Notes: generated by a model from the sequence alone, not told the origin. A DNA stretch of 64,000 nucleotides from Nonomuraea cypriaca (GCF_015645445.1 NZ_JADOGI010000013.1:22217-86216), one strand, 5' to 3'. Shown: positions 1 to 8,344, counted from the stretch's first letter. Translations and numbers: made by a program.

Positions 1-426
1 GAAGACCGTCTCCCACGCGGGTTGCCCGGTGCGGACCGTGTGCAGCAACCCGACGAATGCCAGGTCCATCTGCCCGCCGAAGCCACCCAGGTCGAGCTGT
101 GCCCGCATCCCGGAAGGATGGCCGGACGCCAGCAGCGCGGCGGGCCCGTTGACCGCGAACCTGCCCGGCTCCGGTTCGGTGAAGACACCCCGGCAGACCA
201 GGTGGCGCAGCAGCCGGCCCAGCGCGTCCGCGTTGGTGCCGGACCGGCGTGCCAACTCCTCGACGGGCACCGCATCGCCGGCCATCAGGTCGGTCAGCCC
301 CAGCGAGGCCGCGACCCGCACCGCCATCGGTGTGATCAGATCGGTCACGGGTGCCAGCACTTCCCATGCCGCTTCCCACTGCGATTGCCGACCTTGCTCG
401 TCGTGATCGTCTTTGATGCTCGTCAT
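1..426 (-). CDS. O-methyltransferase, SAM-dependent (N-terminal part, runs off left edge)
   Basis: Reading the complementary strand from ATG at 426 gives 142 codons with no stop before the window edge. AGGAGG lies 9 bases upstream of the start. The product begins MTSIKDDHDEQGRQ and continues with the helical dimerisation/winged-helix domain of small-molecule O-methyltransferases: VTDLITPMAVRVAASLGLTD, then VEELARRSGTNADALGRLLR, then RHLVCRGVFTEPEPGRFAVN. This is the domain that precedes the Rossmann SAM-binding domain, which would lie off the left edge. The family methylates hydroxyl groups of aromatic or polyketide metabolites; the substrate cannot be told here. No biosynthetic partner is visible in the window. 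Confidence 0.85.
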   Translation of the reverse strand, partial: MTSIKDDHDEQGRQSQWEAAWEVLAPVTDLITPMAVRVAASLGLTDLMAGDAVPVEELARRSGTNADALGRLLRHLVCRGVFTEPEPGRFAVNGPAALLASGHPSGMRAQLDLGGFGGQMDLAFVGLLHTVRTGQPAWETVF

Positions 427-514
427 GGCCACGACCTCCTGCCTTCGCGGAATCAAGGCTTGCTTGCCCGGAAGCTACCAGGCGTCCGACGGCTCGGTCT
501 TGGACGAATCGGAA

Positions 515-561
515 CGAAGCGGCCCCTGGCGATGGCCGTACTTGGGGGCCAGGAGTGCATC
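515..561. repeat. Dispersed intergenic repeat, copy A
   Basis: About 47 bases are shared with 1873-1919. On the minus strand the core reads GCACTCCTGG(C/G)CCCCAAG, then (T/C)ACGGCC(A/C)TCGC, then AG(G/A)GGC and GCTTCG. Both copies lie in gene-poor DNA; copy B overlaps the stop codon of the mutase gene. In one frame both give DALL(A/G)PK(Y/H)G, but neither has a start codon. Confidence 0.6.
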
Positions 562-695
562 GAAAGCCTCGGCGGCAGGCAGGTCGAGCGCCTTCCCGAC
601 GTCGTGCGGCGCCTCGCGTAAAGCGCGGTGAAGGGAGCACGCAAGGAGACGGGGGTCTCATGGGTGCGGGACGGAGAACACCCGGTCCCGCGTGG

Positions 696-729
696 CCGCA
701 GGCTCCCGTCGAGGGGCGGGAGCCTGCGG
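696..729 (-). terminator. Hairpin, possible terminator of the crystallin-like gene
   Basis: A perfect 13-bp stem (CCGCAGGCTCCCG paired with CGGGAGCCTGCGG) closes an 8-base loop, about 90 bases beyond the stop of the minus-strand secreted protein. There is no T-run, which is usual for actinobacterial terminators. Confidence 0.55.
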
Positions 730-819
730 TCGTGTCGATCGCCCGGTGGGCGTCGCCACCCGAACGTCACCCGGGCCAAGCCGTCACCCGGATATGGGCC
801 TCACCAGGCGGAGCGGAGG

Positions 820-1368
820 TCACATCCGCCAGAGCGCGATGGACTCGACGTTGTTGTCGAAGCCCGCAGGCATGACCGGCACGGAGATGGTGGCCGCGCC
901 GGGGTTGCGGAAACCATGCCCGTGGTCCCCGTAGTTGGGCAGGTTGTGCAGGTTGACCGCATTGCATCCGTGCCGGGTTATGAATGAAGAGGTGCGGTTG
1001 ACCCAGCTCCCGAGATGCGAGATCCGATATCCGGCGTAGTCACAACCGTCGCCGCCGCCGACGTTGCCCTCACCGCGAATGATGGTGGCGACTCCGCCGA
1101 AATGGGGAAGGTCGAAGAGCTGGATGATCGGTGTGGACGCTGCAGAGATTGCTTCGAGTTCCGCAGGATCGCTTGAGCATCGCTGCGACTTCACCTTGCC
1201 GGCTTTGTCGATCACGATGACGCAGTTCTGCGGTGCGCTCTTCTGCTGATAGGTCTGCGCCTGTGCTGACGGGGCCGCCAGCATGCCGGCGGCGGCAACG
1301 GTCGCCAGCATCGCGGCGGCCTTCGCGGTATAGCGAGCTTTCAATGTTTCCCCACTTCTGGTTTCCAA
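820..1368 (-). CDS. Secreted beta/gamma-crystallin-like protein
   Basis: 182 residues. The start is TTG at 1368, chosen because AGGAG lies 7 bases upstream; a second in-frame TTG 9 codons later has a poorer site. A signal peptide is clear: KARYTAKAAAMLATVAAAG, then MLAAPSAQA before the likely cut. After a linker the domain IQLFDLPHFGGVATIIRGEG followed by ISHLGSWVNRTSSFITRHGC has the Greek-key pattern of beta/gamma crystallins (aromatic-G and SxxW-NxxSS), which is also the fold of streptomycete peptidase-inhibitor-like proteins (I36/SMPI). Four mature cysteines (CVI, RCSS, GCDY, HGCN) suggest two disulfides. It stands alone with a hairpin behind it. Function is unproven: calcium-binding structural protein or protease inhibitor are the alternatives. 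Confidence 0.75.
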   Translation of the reverse strand: METRSGETLKARYTAKAAAMLATVAAAGMLAAPSAQAQTYQQKSAPQNCVIVIDKAGKVKSQRCSSDPAELEAISAASTPIIQLFDLPHFGGVATIIRGEGNVGGGDGCDYAGYRISHLGSWVNRTSSFITRHGCNAVNLHNLPNYGDHGHGFRNPGAATISVPVMPAGFDNNVESIALWRM

Positions 1369-1916
1369 ATTTAATCTCCTGGTGAATGAGACAGTGGATG
1401 GCGTTTATGGACGGTGTCCGCTGCGGGCCGCCACACGGCCCGAGCCGCCATGACGCACGGAGTACCATACCGTCCCCAGCTCACCGATGCCATGACAAAT
1501 GGAAATTCGAAAGAGTCAAGCGGGTCGCTGGGGCGGCCGTGTGCCGGGACGTCGACCTGATAGTTCGCAGTTTCTCGAAGTGTGAGTTCCTTTGACGAGT
1601 GTGCAGCTATCCTGCGCCGGCGCGCCGCCCGGTGGAGTGGAAAGTGGGATGGATCTCGCTGGCGACGGCTGTAGATGTGCCAATAAACGCAGCCGATGGC
1701 AGTGAGAATGCTCGGGAAGTCGAGAAACGTAGGGCGCCCGGAATGGCGAATTCGACATCTGACCGAGCTGGAGATTTGGGGGCAGGGTCGAGTTGCGTCG
1801 ATCGTGAGGACCAGTTGGGGATGCCGGAAGTGTGGTGGGGACGACCCACAGCGCTGTCTGAGCTTTCGTGCGCGAAGCGCCTCTCGCGAGGGCCGTGCTT
1901 GGGGCCCAGGAGTGCG
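1369..1916. other. Gene-free stretch of lower GC
   Basis: About 550 bases between the divergently placed crystallin-like gene start and the mutase stop. The stretch 1600-1800 is visibly less GC-rich than its surroundings. Copy B of the dispersed repeat lies at its right end. Open frames here have no ribosome site or recognisable domain, so I call none. Confidence 0.5.
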
Positions 1917-1919
1917 TCA
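1873..1919. repeat. Dispersed intergenic repeat, copy B
   Basis: Second copy of the element described at 515-561. It begins within the TGA of the phosphohexomutase gene (1917-1919) and continues into the 3' intergenic DNA. Confidence 0.6.
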
Positions 1920-3665
1920 GAGGCCGAGGTGGGTGGTCAGGTCGGCCTTCAGGGCTTCGAGGTCCGCCGTGGCATGTGTACGGGCGTGCGCCACCTCGTC
2001 GGCCACCGGTACGACGACCTCCAGGTAGCACTTCAGCTTGGGCTCCGTGCCCGATGGGCGTACGACCACGCGGGCGTCGCCGGACAGGCGGTAGCGCAGG
2101 CCGTCCGTCGGCGGGAGGCCCCCGTCGCCCTTCGCCAGGTCGTCCGCCCGGACCACCTGCCGTCCTCCGAGCGTCGCGGGAGGGGCGGCGCGCAGCCGGG
2201 ACATGGTGGAGGTGATCAGGGACAGGTCGGCCACCCGGAAGGAGAGCTGGGAGGTGGCGTGCAGGCCGTAGCGCCTTGCCTGGTCGTCCAGCAGGTCCAG
2301 CAGGGCGCGGCCGGAGCGTTTGGCCGTGGCCGCGATGGCGGCGATCGTCAGGGCCGCGCCGATCCCGTCCTTGTCGCGGACCGGGAGGCCGGCGTCCGAG
2401 CCGACGCTGTAGCCGATCGCCTCCTCGTAGCCGAACACCAGGCCGGGGCCCGCTTTGATGATCCACTTGAAGCCGGTCAGGGTCTCGCCATACCGTACGC
2501 CGTGTGCTTTGGCGATCTTGCCGAGCAGGGTCGAGGAGACGATGGTGGTGGCCACCATGCGGTCCCCGGTCGTGTGGGTGATCACATGCTCGGCCAGCAG
2601 GCCCCCGAGTTCGTCCCCGGTGAGCATGCGGCAGGAGCCGTCCGGCAGGGGCACCCCCACCGCGCACCGGTCGGCGTCCGGGTCGTTGGCGAGGACCAGG
2701 TCGGCGTTCAGTTTGGCGGCCAGGGCGATGGCCAGGTCCATCGCGCCCGGTTCCTCCGGGTTGGGGAAGGACACCGTGGGGAAGTCGGGGTCGGGGTCGC
2801 GTTGCTCGGCGACGGCGACCGGCGGCTCGAAGCCGGCCGCCTGGAAGGCTCTGGTCAGTGTGTCCGCGCCCACCCCGTGCAGGGGTGTGTACGCGATCCG
2901 GAGGTCACGGGCCTCGCTCAGGGGAAGGGACGTCACGGCGCTGAGGTAGGCGTCAACGATCTCCTCGCCCAACACCACCGTGCCCGACGTGCCCGCTGAG
3001 GAGGCGTCGGTGGTGCCCGGCGCGCTCACTGAGGTGCCCGAGGTGCCGGAGGTGCCGGAGGGGCCGAAGGTGCCGGAGGGGCCGGAGGGGCCGGAGGGGC
3101 CGAGGGGGAGTTGGTCGACGGGGCCGACTGCGGCGATGGCGGTCGAGATCTCCGTGTCGATCGGGGGCACGATCTGGGAGCCGTCGCCCCAGTAGACCTT
3201 GTAGCCGTTGTCGCGCGGCGGGTTGTGGCTGGCGGTCACGGTCACGCCGGCGTCCGCGCCCAGGTGGCGTACGGCGAAGGCCAGGACCGGGGTGGGCAGG
3301 GGGCGCGGCAGGAGGGAGGCGCGCAGCCCGGCGCCGGTCAGGACGGCGGCCGTGTCACGGGCGAACACGTCGGACTTGTGGCGGGCGTCGTAGCCGATGA
3401 CCACGTGCTTGCCAGGACCGAGCACGCGGGCCAGCCCGGCGGCGGCGCGCATGACGGTGACGCGGTTCATCCGGTTGGGGCCCGCGCCCAGCTCACCGCG
3501 CAGCCCGGCCGTGCCGAACTCCAGCCGGGCGCCGAACCGGTCGCGCAGCGCCGCGAGGTCCTCGCGTTCGAGCAGGGCGGACAGCTCGGCGCGGGTGCCG
3601 GGGTCGGGGTCCTGGGCCAGCCACCGCCGGGCCTCGTCCAAGAGAGCCGGGTCCGAGAGAGTCAC
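1917..3665 (-). CDS. Phospho-sugar mutase (alpha-D-phosphohexomutase, PMM/PGM type)
   Basis: 582 residues, GTG start at 3665. All four active-site elements of the superfamily are present: the phosphoserine loop VTVTASHNPPRDNGYK, the metal loop DPDADRCAVG, the sugar loop GYEEAIGYSVG and the phosphate-binding loop RPSGTEPKLKCYLE. It interconverts hexose (or pentose) 1- and 6/5-phosphates. It lies directly downstream of a purine nucleoside phosphorylase, as pmmB follows deoD in Mycobacterium, which fits use of the (deoxy)ribose 1-phosphate released by that enzyme (inference). A Gly-Pro-Ser-Thr low-complexity insert at about residues 198-238 (GPSGPSGPSG, then GTSGTSGTS) interrupts the region after the metal-loop domain start and is not typical of the family. 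The junction with the upstream gene is tandemly duplicated. Confidence 0.93.
   Translation of the reverse strand: MTLSDPALLDEARRWLAQDPDPGTRAELSALLEREDLAALRDRFGARLEFGTAGLRGELGAGPNRMNRVTVMRAAAGLARVLGPGKHVVIGYDARHKSDVFARDTAAVLTGAGLRASLLPRPLPTPVLAFAVRHLGADAGVTVTASHNPPRDNGYKVYWGDGSQIVPPIDTEISTAIAAVGPVDQLPLGPSGPSGPSGTFGPSGTSGTSGTSVSAPGTTDASSAGTSGTVVLGEEIVDAYLSAVTSLPLSEARDLRIAYTPLHGVGADTLTRAFQAAGFEPPVAVAEQRDPDPDFPTVSFPNPEEPGAMDLAIALAAKLNADLVLANDPDADRCAVGVPLPDGSCRMLTGDELGGLLAEHVITHTTGDRMVATTIVSSTLLGKIAKAHGVRYGETLTGFKWIIKAGPGLVFGYEEAIGYSVGSDAGLPVRDKDGIGAALTIAAIAATAKRSGRALLDLLDDQARRYGLHATSQLSFRVADLSLITSTMSRLRAAPPATLGGRQVVRADDLAKGDGGLPPTDGLRYRLSGDARVVVRPSGTEPKLKCYLEVVVPVADEVAHARTHATADLEALKADLTTHLGL
3017..3110 (-). 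repeat. Coding microrepeat (GPS/GTS tripeptides) in the mutase gene
   Basis: A run of 9-base units of GGGGCCGGA/GGTGCCGGA type encodes GPSGPSGPSG and GTSGTSGTS. It is in frame, so the enzyme gains a flexible loop rather than being broken. Confidence 0.8.
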
Positions 3666-3768
3666 AGCCGCTCGACCGCCTTGTCCAAGAGGTTCAGAGC
3701 CGGGTCGGAGAGGTTCACAGCCGCTCGATCATCTTGTCCAGGGTCCGAGAGAGTCACAGCCGGTCGAC
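3658..3768 (-). repeat. Threefold imperfect tandem repeat across the PNP stop / mutase start
   Basis: On the minus strand the unit GTCGAGCGGCTGTGACTCTC, followed by TCGGACCCGGCTCT and TTGGACAAG, occurs three times (roughly 3768-3726, 3725-3680, 3679-3630) with small changes. Each unit carries the end of PNP (V-D/E-R-L-stop) and the start of the mutase (GTG ACT CTC TCG GAC). The middle copies form a small ORF of up to 31 codons, from GTG at 3757 through GTG at 3718 to TGA, made of fused ends of the two genes. The ancestral junction was evidently a GTGA overlap. Confidence 0.85.
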
Positions 3769-4557
3769 CACCTTGGCGAGAAGTTCGCCCATGCGGGTGG
3801 CGGTGGCGCGGCCGACCTCCAGGACCTCCTCGTGGTTGAGCGGCTCACCGGACAGGCCCGCGCCCGGGTTGGTGACGAGGGAGACGCCGAGCACGTCGAG
3901 GCCCGCCTCGCGGGCGGCGATCGCCTCCAGCACGGTGGACATGCCGATCATGTCGCCGCCGAGCGTGCGCAGCATCCGGATCTCGGCCGGCGTCTCGTAC
4001 GTCGGCCCGCGGAAGGCCACGTAGACCCCCTCGGCCAGGGCCGGGTCGATCTCGCGTACCAGGTCGCGCAGGCGGCGTGAGTAGACCTCGGTGAGGTCGA
4101 TGAACGTGGTCCCGGTGATCGGGTTGGCGCCGGTCAGGTTGATGTGGTCGCTGATCAGGACCGGATCGCCGACGTTCTGCGTCTCGGGGCGCAGGCCGCC
4201 GGCCGCGTTGGTCAGCACGACCGTGCGGACCCCGGCCGCGGCCGCCGTGCGTACGCCGTGCACGACCGCGTCCACCCCGAGCCCTTCGTACAGATGCGTA
4301 CGCCCGAGGAACACCACCGCGTGCCGCCCGCCCGGCGTGCGGACGACGCGGATCCTGCCGCCGTGCCCGGCCACGGCGGGGGCGCGGAAGCCGGGCAGGT
4401 CGGTGAACGGGATCTCGGTCACCGTCTCGCCGATCGCGTCGGCGGCGGGCACCCACCCCGACCCCATGACGAGCGCGACGTCGAAGGTGTCGAGACCGGC
4501 GGCGGTCTTGAGCGCCGCCGCCGCCTCGGAGGCCAGGGTGTAAGGGTCGTTGCTCAC
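3754..4557 (-). CDS. punA: Purine nucleoside phosphorylase
   Basis: 267 residues, GTG start at 4557, typical length for the trimeric PNP family. Recognisable elements in order: the phosphate-binding ALVMGSGWVPAAD near residue 28, GRTHLYEG, TNAAGGL, then the base-site block GPTYETPAEIRMLRTLGGD and MIGMSTVLEAI, ending with VSLVTNPGAGL. It splits purine (deoxy)nucleosides with phosphate into base and (deoxy)ribose 1-phosphate in the cytoplasm. It is followed at once by the mutase and preceded, 3 bases away, by an M20 hydrolase. The order matches amiA1/amiB1-deoD-pmmB of Mycobacterium, so the salvage assignment is firm; the link to the hydrolase is not understood. Confidence 0.95.
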   Translation of the reverse strand: MSNDPYTLASEAAAALKTAAGLDTFDVALVMGSGWVPAADAIGETVTEIPFTDLPGFRAPAVAGHGGRIRVVRTPGGRHAVVFLGRTHLYEGLGVDAVVHGVRTAAAAGVRTVVLTNAAGGLRPETQNVGDPVLISDHINLTGANPITGTTFIDLTEVYSRRLRDLVREIDPALAEGVYVAFRGPTYETPAEIRMLRTLGGDMIGMSTVLEAIAAREAGLDVLGVSLVTNPGAGLSGEPLNHEEVLEVGRATATRMGELLAKVVDRL

Positions 4558-4560
4558 GAA

Positions 4561-5865
4561 TCAGTAGTTTAGGAGCAGCCTGTCCAGCACTCGTACGCCG
4601 AACTGCAGCGCCTCCACCGGCACCCGCTCGTCCACGCCGTGGAACATCGACGAGAAGTCCATGTCCGCGGGCAGTCGCAGCGGCACGAACCCGAGCCCGC
4701 GCACCCCCAGGTCCGCGAAGAACGTCTTGTTGTCGGTGCCGCCCGACATGCAGTACGGGATCGCCCGCGCCGCCGGATCCTCGGCCTTGAGCGCCGCGAT
4801 CATGGACTCGACCAGCGCCCCGTCGAACGTCGTCTCCAGCGCGATGTCGTGGTGCACGAACTCCCGCCGGACGCGCGGCCCCATCAGCGAGTCGACGGTC
4901 TTGAAGAACTCCTCCTCGAACCCGGGCAGGAACCGCCCGTCGATCACCGCCGTGGCCTGGCCGGGGATCACGTTCGACTTGTAGCCGGCGTCGAGTTGGG
5001 TGGGGTTGGTGGTGTTGTGCAGCGTCGCGCCGACGAAGCGGATGAGCGGCCCGATCTTGTCGAGGACCGGCGCGGGGTCCGCCTCGTCGAACGGGATCCC
5101 GAAGGCGTCGGCGACCTCGGTGAGGAAGCGGCGTACCGTCGGCGTGTACGTCAGCGGCCAGTCGTACTCGCCGATCCTGGCCACCGCCCTGGCGATCTCG
5201 GTGACGGCGTTGTCCGAGTTGAGCATCGAGCCGTGGCCCGCCGTGCCGTCGGCGATCAGCTTCATCCAGGACAGGCCCTTCTGGGCGGTCTCGATGAGGT
5301 AGAGCCGCAGCGACGGGTCCACCTCCAGCGAGTAACCGCCGACCTCGCTGATCGCCTCGGTGACGCCCTCGAACAGGCCGGGGTGGTGGGCGGTGAGGTA
5401 TTTGGCGCCGTACACGCCGCCGGCCTCCTCGTCGGCCAGCCATGCGAACACGAGGTCGCGGCGCGGCCTGCGCCCCTCGCGCTTCATCTGGCGCAGCAGC
5501 GCCAGCATCATCGCGTCCATGTCCTTCATGTCCACCGCGCCGCGGCCCCAGATGTAGCCGTCGCGCACCTCGCCCGCGAACGGGTCCACCGACCAGTCGG
5601 CGGCGTTGGCCGGCACCACGTCCAGGTGCCCGTGGACGAGCAGCGCGGGCAGTGACGGGTCCGTGCCCTCGATCCTGGTGACCACGTTGCCGCGGCCCGG
5701 CTCGCTCTCGACGTACTCGGCCTCGATCCCGACCTCGGCGAGCCGCGCCATGACGACCTCCGCCGCGGCCCGCTCGCCGGGGCCGCTGCCGTCCCCGTAG
5801 TTGCTGCTGTCGACGCGGATCAGTTCCACGCAGAGGTCGGCGACTTCCTTCTCGGCAGGTGTCAT
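4561..5865 (-). CDS. M20 family metallo-hydrolase (dipeptidase / deacylase type)
   Basis: 434 residues. I start at ATG 5865, which overlaps the regulator's TGA as ATGA and has GGGAG 8 bases upstream; an ATG 5 codons earlier lies in the upstream gene and lacks a site. The metal ligands of the M20 family are visible: LLVHGHLDVVPAN (His then Asp), IWGRGAVDMKDM (bridging Asp), AWLADEEAGG (general-base Glu and ligand Glu), and the C-terminal CMSGGTDNKTF in place of the usual His-containing motif. Family members cleave dipeptides, acyl-amino acids or acylated amides using two zinc ions. It probably shares a transcript with the Lrp-type gene upstream and the PNP downstream. Confidence 0.9.
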   Translation of the reverse strand: MTPAEKEVADLCVELIRVDSSNYGDGSGPGERAAAEVVMARLAEVGIEAEYVESEPGRGNVVTRIEGTDPSLPALLVHGHLDVVPANAADWSVDPFAGEVRDGYIWGRGAVDMKDMDAMMLALLRQMKREGRRPRRDLVFAWLADEEAGGVYGAKYLTAHHPGLFEGVTEAISEVGGYSLEVDPSLRLYLIETAQKGLSWMKLIADGTAGHGSMLNSDNAVTEIARAVARIGEYDWPLTYTPTVRRFLTEVADAFGIPFDEADPAPVLDKIGPLIRFVGATLHNTTNPTQLDAGYKSNVIPGQATAVIDGRFLPGFEEEFFKTVDSLMGPRVRREFVHHDIALETTFDGALVESMIAALKAEDPAARAIPYCMSGGTDNKTFFADLGVRGLGFVPLRLPADMDFSSMFHGVDERVPVEALQFGVRVLDRLLLNY

Positions 5866-6929
5866 GGCGTTTTCTCCCATTGGTGAGCCAGCGTGAGCAG
5901 TCCGGACTTGTGGAGGTGGCCGCGCTTGTAGGCGCGGGTGATGAGGGTGAGGTCGACGTCGGTGATCTCGTCGTGCCGGCCGGCGACGCCGGTGAGGAAA
6001 CGGTAGAGGTCCGCCTCGTGGGCCGCCACGACCTGCACGATGAGGGAATGGTTGCCCGAGGTGGCGGCGCAGTAACGTACGTTCGGGTGGGCCGCCAGGC
6101 GCCGGCCCACCAGGTCAAGCCCGTCCGGGCGGACCTTCAGCCACAGCATGGCCTCCACCTCCAGGCCGAGCAGCGCGGGCTCCACCTCGGCGCGCGGCAG
6201 CAGCAGCCGGCGCTCGATCAGCGAGGTCACCCGCCGGCGCGCGGTCGGCACGGAGAGGTCCAGCCGCTCGGCGACCGCGGTGAAGGCGATCCGGCCGTCT
6301 GCGGCGAGCAGTTCGGCGATCTCCTGCTCAAGAGGCGACAGCCCCTCCTCGTCGGGCAGACACTCAGGCGGCGGCGCGGGCCGCGACTCGGCCACCTCGG
6401 GCGGCGGCGCGGGCCCCTCGGCCACCTCCGGCAGGTGCTCGGGCGGCGGCGCGGGCCGCAGTTCGGCCACCTCTCCGTCACTGAGGAACGGCGCGTGCCA
6501 CTCGGCCACGGTCGTGAACGTGTGGAGCACGACCTGGGTCTGCGTCTGCAACACGCCGTCTATCCCGCAGACCTGAGTGGACAGGATGTGGTGCAGCTCC
6601 TCGCGCGAGGGGGCGACCAGCTCGCAGCCCACGTCCGTGGCCCCGGTCAGCGCGTAGACCGAGCGCGTGTCGGGCCGCTCGGCCAGCGCCCGCGCCACCT
6701 CGCCCACCGCGCCAGGACGCACCTGGACGTGCAGGTGGACGGGACGTCCGTGCCCCGTGCGCAGGTCGTCGTAGATGGCCGTGACCCGCACCACGCCGTC
6801 CGCGATCAGCCGTTGCAGGCGGCGGGCGACCGTGCGCTCGTGCTCGCCCACGGCCCGGCCGATCTCACCCCACGAGGCGCGCGGGCTGACTTGCAGCGCC
6901 GCGACGAGGCGCCGGTCGATACCATCCAC
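5862..6929 (-). CDS. Lrp/AsnC family regulator with two Lrp modules
   Basis: 355 residues from GTG 6929. The protein has two complete winged-helix plus ligand-binding modules: VDGIDRRLVAALQ with the HTH IGRAVGEHERTVARRLQRL in the first, and LSPLEQEIAELLAADGR with VAERLDLSVPTARRRVTSL in the second. They are joined by a Pro/Glu-rich linker of repeated PAPPPE (about residues 160-200). Lrp proteins sense amino acids or small metabolites. An upstream GTG at 7001 would extend the protein through an AT-rich repeat that looks like a control region, so I prefer 6929, although its ribosome site is weak. It diverges from the MHS transporter and overlaps the M20 gene, so it probably controls both. Confidence 0.85.
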   Translation of the reverse strand: MDGIDRRLVAALQVSPRASWGEIGRAVGEHERTVARRLQRLIADGVVRVTAIYDDLRTGHGRPVHLHVQVRPGAVGEVARALAERPDTRSVYALTGATDVGCELVAPSREELHHILSTQVCGIDGVLQTQTQVVLHTFTTVAEWHAPFLSDGEVAELRPAPPPEHLPEVAEGPAPPPEVAESRPAPPPECLPDEEGLSPLEQEIAELLAADGRIAFTAVAERLDLSVPTARRRVTSLIERRLLLPRAEVEPALLGLEVEAMLWLKVRPDGLDLVGRRLAAHPNVRYCAATSGNHSLIVQVVAAHEADLYRFLTGVAGRHDEITDVDLTLITRAYKRGHLHKSGLLTLAHQWEKTP

Positions 6930-7039
6930 CTGCCACCATTTCTGTGTCGGGAATGTAAATATTTGCTGCCATATTTGACTGTTTTGGTCGTCTGAATGCA
7001 CGATAAGCCATCACCGCTCATGTCAGCAAAGGAGCCCAC
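6930..7039. promoter_or_regulatory. AT-rich divergent control region (lrp-type gene / MHS transporter)
   Basis: In this GC-rich window this is a rare AT-rich patch. It holds the palindrome AAATATTT (6957-6964) and a direct repeat ATATTTG at 6959-6965 and 6971-6977, the kind of flexible DNA Lrp proteins bind. The transporter's ribosome site AAAGGAG lies just before GTG 7040. Binding by the adjacent regulator is inferred. Confidence 0.55.
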
Positions 7040-8344
7040 GTGGCGACTTCCCCCCTGGCGCAATCCCCACTCGGCATCCCCAAGAGCCGTGTTCGCCAGC
7101 TGATGGCGGCCAGCATCGGCAACGTCGTGGAATGGTACGACTGGTATGCGTACACGTTTCTGGCGACGTACTTCTCCGCGCAGATCTTCCCGCCCAGTGC
7201 GGGCAACCCTCTGGTACCGCTGCTGAGCTCGTTCGGCGTCTTCGCGGTGGGCTTCTTCATGCGGCCGCTGGGCGGCCTGCTGGTCGGCGCGTTCGCCGAC
7301 CGGTACGGCCGCAAGGCCGCGATGACGTTCACGATCGTGCTGATGGGATTCGGGTCCCTGCTCGTGGGCCTGACCCCCAGCTACGCGGCCGTGGGCCTGC
7401 TTGCGCCGATCATCCTGACGCTGGCCAGGCTGATCCAGGGCCTGTCCGTGGGCGGCGAGTTCGCCGCCGCGACCACGTTCCTGGTGGAGTCGGCGCCGCC
7501 CGGCCGCCGCGGGCTGTTCTCGAGCTTCCAGTACGTCAGCACCACCATCGGCCAGCTCCTGGCCTCCGGACTGGCCGCGCTGCTCGCCACCACCCTGGTC
7601 AAGCCCGACATGGACGCCTACGGCTGGCGCATCCCGTTCATCGCGGGCGCCGTGCTCAGCCTCGTGGGCCTGTGGATCCGCAAGGGCGCCGACGAGACGT
7701 CGGCCGTGGCGGGGGAGATCCAGCAGGGACGGGCCGAGCGGCCCAAGATGTTCGAGTTCATGAAGCACCATCCGAGGTCGGCGCTGACGATCGTCGGCAT
7801 CACGATCGCGGGCACCGTCGCGTACTACACGTGGACCAGCTTCCTGCCCACCTACGCGCAGATCACCGTGGACTTCGACCCGGCGCTGTCGCTCCAGGCG
7901 GGCACGGTCTCGCTGGTCTTCTTCATGATCCTGCAGCCGCTGCTCGGCATGCTGTCGGACCGGATCGGGCGGCGGCCCATGCTGATCGCGTTCGGGCTCG
8001 GGTTCCTGATCCTGCCGGTGCCGCTGCTCGGGCTGCTGACCACGTCGTACTGGAGTCTGCTCACCGTGCAGATGGTCGGCATGGTGTTCCTCGGCTGCTT
8101 CACCTCCATCTCGGCCGCGGTGAACTCCGAGCTCTTCCCGACCAGGGTGCGGGCGGCCGGGGCCGGGTTCCCGTACTCGCTGACCGTGGCGCTCTTCGGC
8201 GGCACCGCGCCGCTGATCGGCACCGCGCTACAGGAGGCCGGCAACCCCGAGCTCTTCCCGTGGTACATGTCGGCGCTCGCGCTCATCTCCACGCTGGTCT
8301 ACGTCTTCGTGTTGCGCGAGACCAAGGACCAGCCGCTGCGCTGA
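7040..8344 (+). CDS. MFS transporter, metabolite:H+ symporter (MHS) family
   Basis: 434 residues, GTG start with AAAGGAG 5 bases upstream. About 12 hydrophobic segments are seen. MHS hallmarks are the first helix block ASIGNVVEWYDWYAYTFLA, the loop motif RPLGGLLVGAFADRYGRK, and LARLIQGLSVGGEFAAATTF; the second-half loop motif is GMLSDRIGRRP. Members import organic acids, betaines or amino acids with protons (KgtP, ProP, ShiA). Its divergent partner is a double-Lrp regulator and the adjoining gene on that side is an M20 peptidase-like enzyme, which makes an amino acid or peptide-derived substrate plausible. Its stop abuts the stop of the next, convergent gene with no intervening base. Confidence 0.92.
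   Translation: MATSPLAQSPLGIPKSRVRQLMAASIGNVVEWYDWYAYTFLATYFSAQIFPPSAGNPLVPLLSSFGVFAVGFFMRPLGGLLVGAFADRYGRKAAMTFTIVLMGFGSLLVGLTPSYAAVGLLAPIILTLARLIQGLSVGGEFAAATTFLVESAPPGRRGLFSSFQYVSTTIGQLLASGLAALLATTLVKPDMDAYGWRIPFIAGAVLSLVGLWIRKGADETSAVAGEIQQGRAERPKMFEFMKHHPRSALTIVGITIAGTVAYYTWTSFLPTYAQITVDFDPALSLQAGTVSLVFFMILQPLLGMLSDRIGRRPMLIAFGLGFLILPVPLLGLLTTSYWSLLTVQMVGMVFLGCFTSISAAVNSELFPTRVRAAGAGFPYSLTVALFGGTAPLIGTALQEAGNPELFPWYMSALALISTLVYVFVLRETKDQPLR

Larger units (their letters stand above)
427..819. other. Intergenic region with repeat copy and hairpin, no gene seen
   Basis: I see no convincing gene between the methyltransferase start and the crystallin-like gene end. The stretch holds copy A of a short dispersed repeat and a 13-bp perfect hairpin, both listed separately. 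A complementary-strand reading through 461-660 has no usable start codon. Confidence 0.5.

Noticed and set aside
1599..2999. Open frame of 466 codons on the plus strand
   Set aside because: Antisense to the phosphohexomutase and to gene-free DNA; no ribosome site or domain.
3845..6118. Open frame of 757 codons on the minus strand
   Set aside because: It runs in a wrong frame across the PNP, M20 and Lrp-type genes; low-complexity Arg/Gly/Ala composition and no motif.
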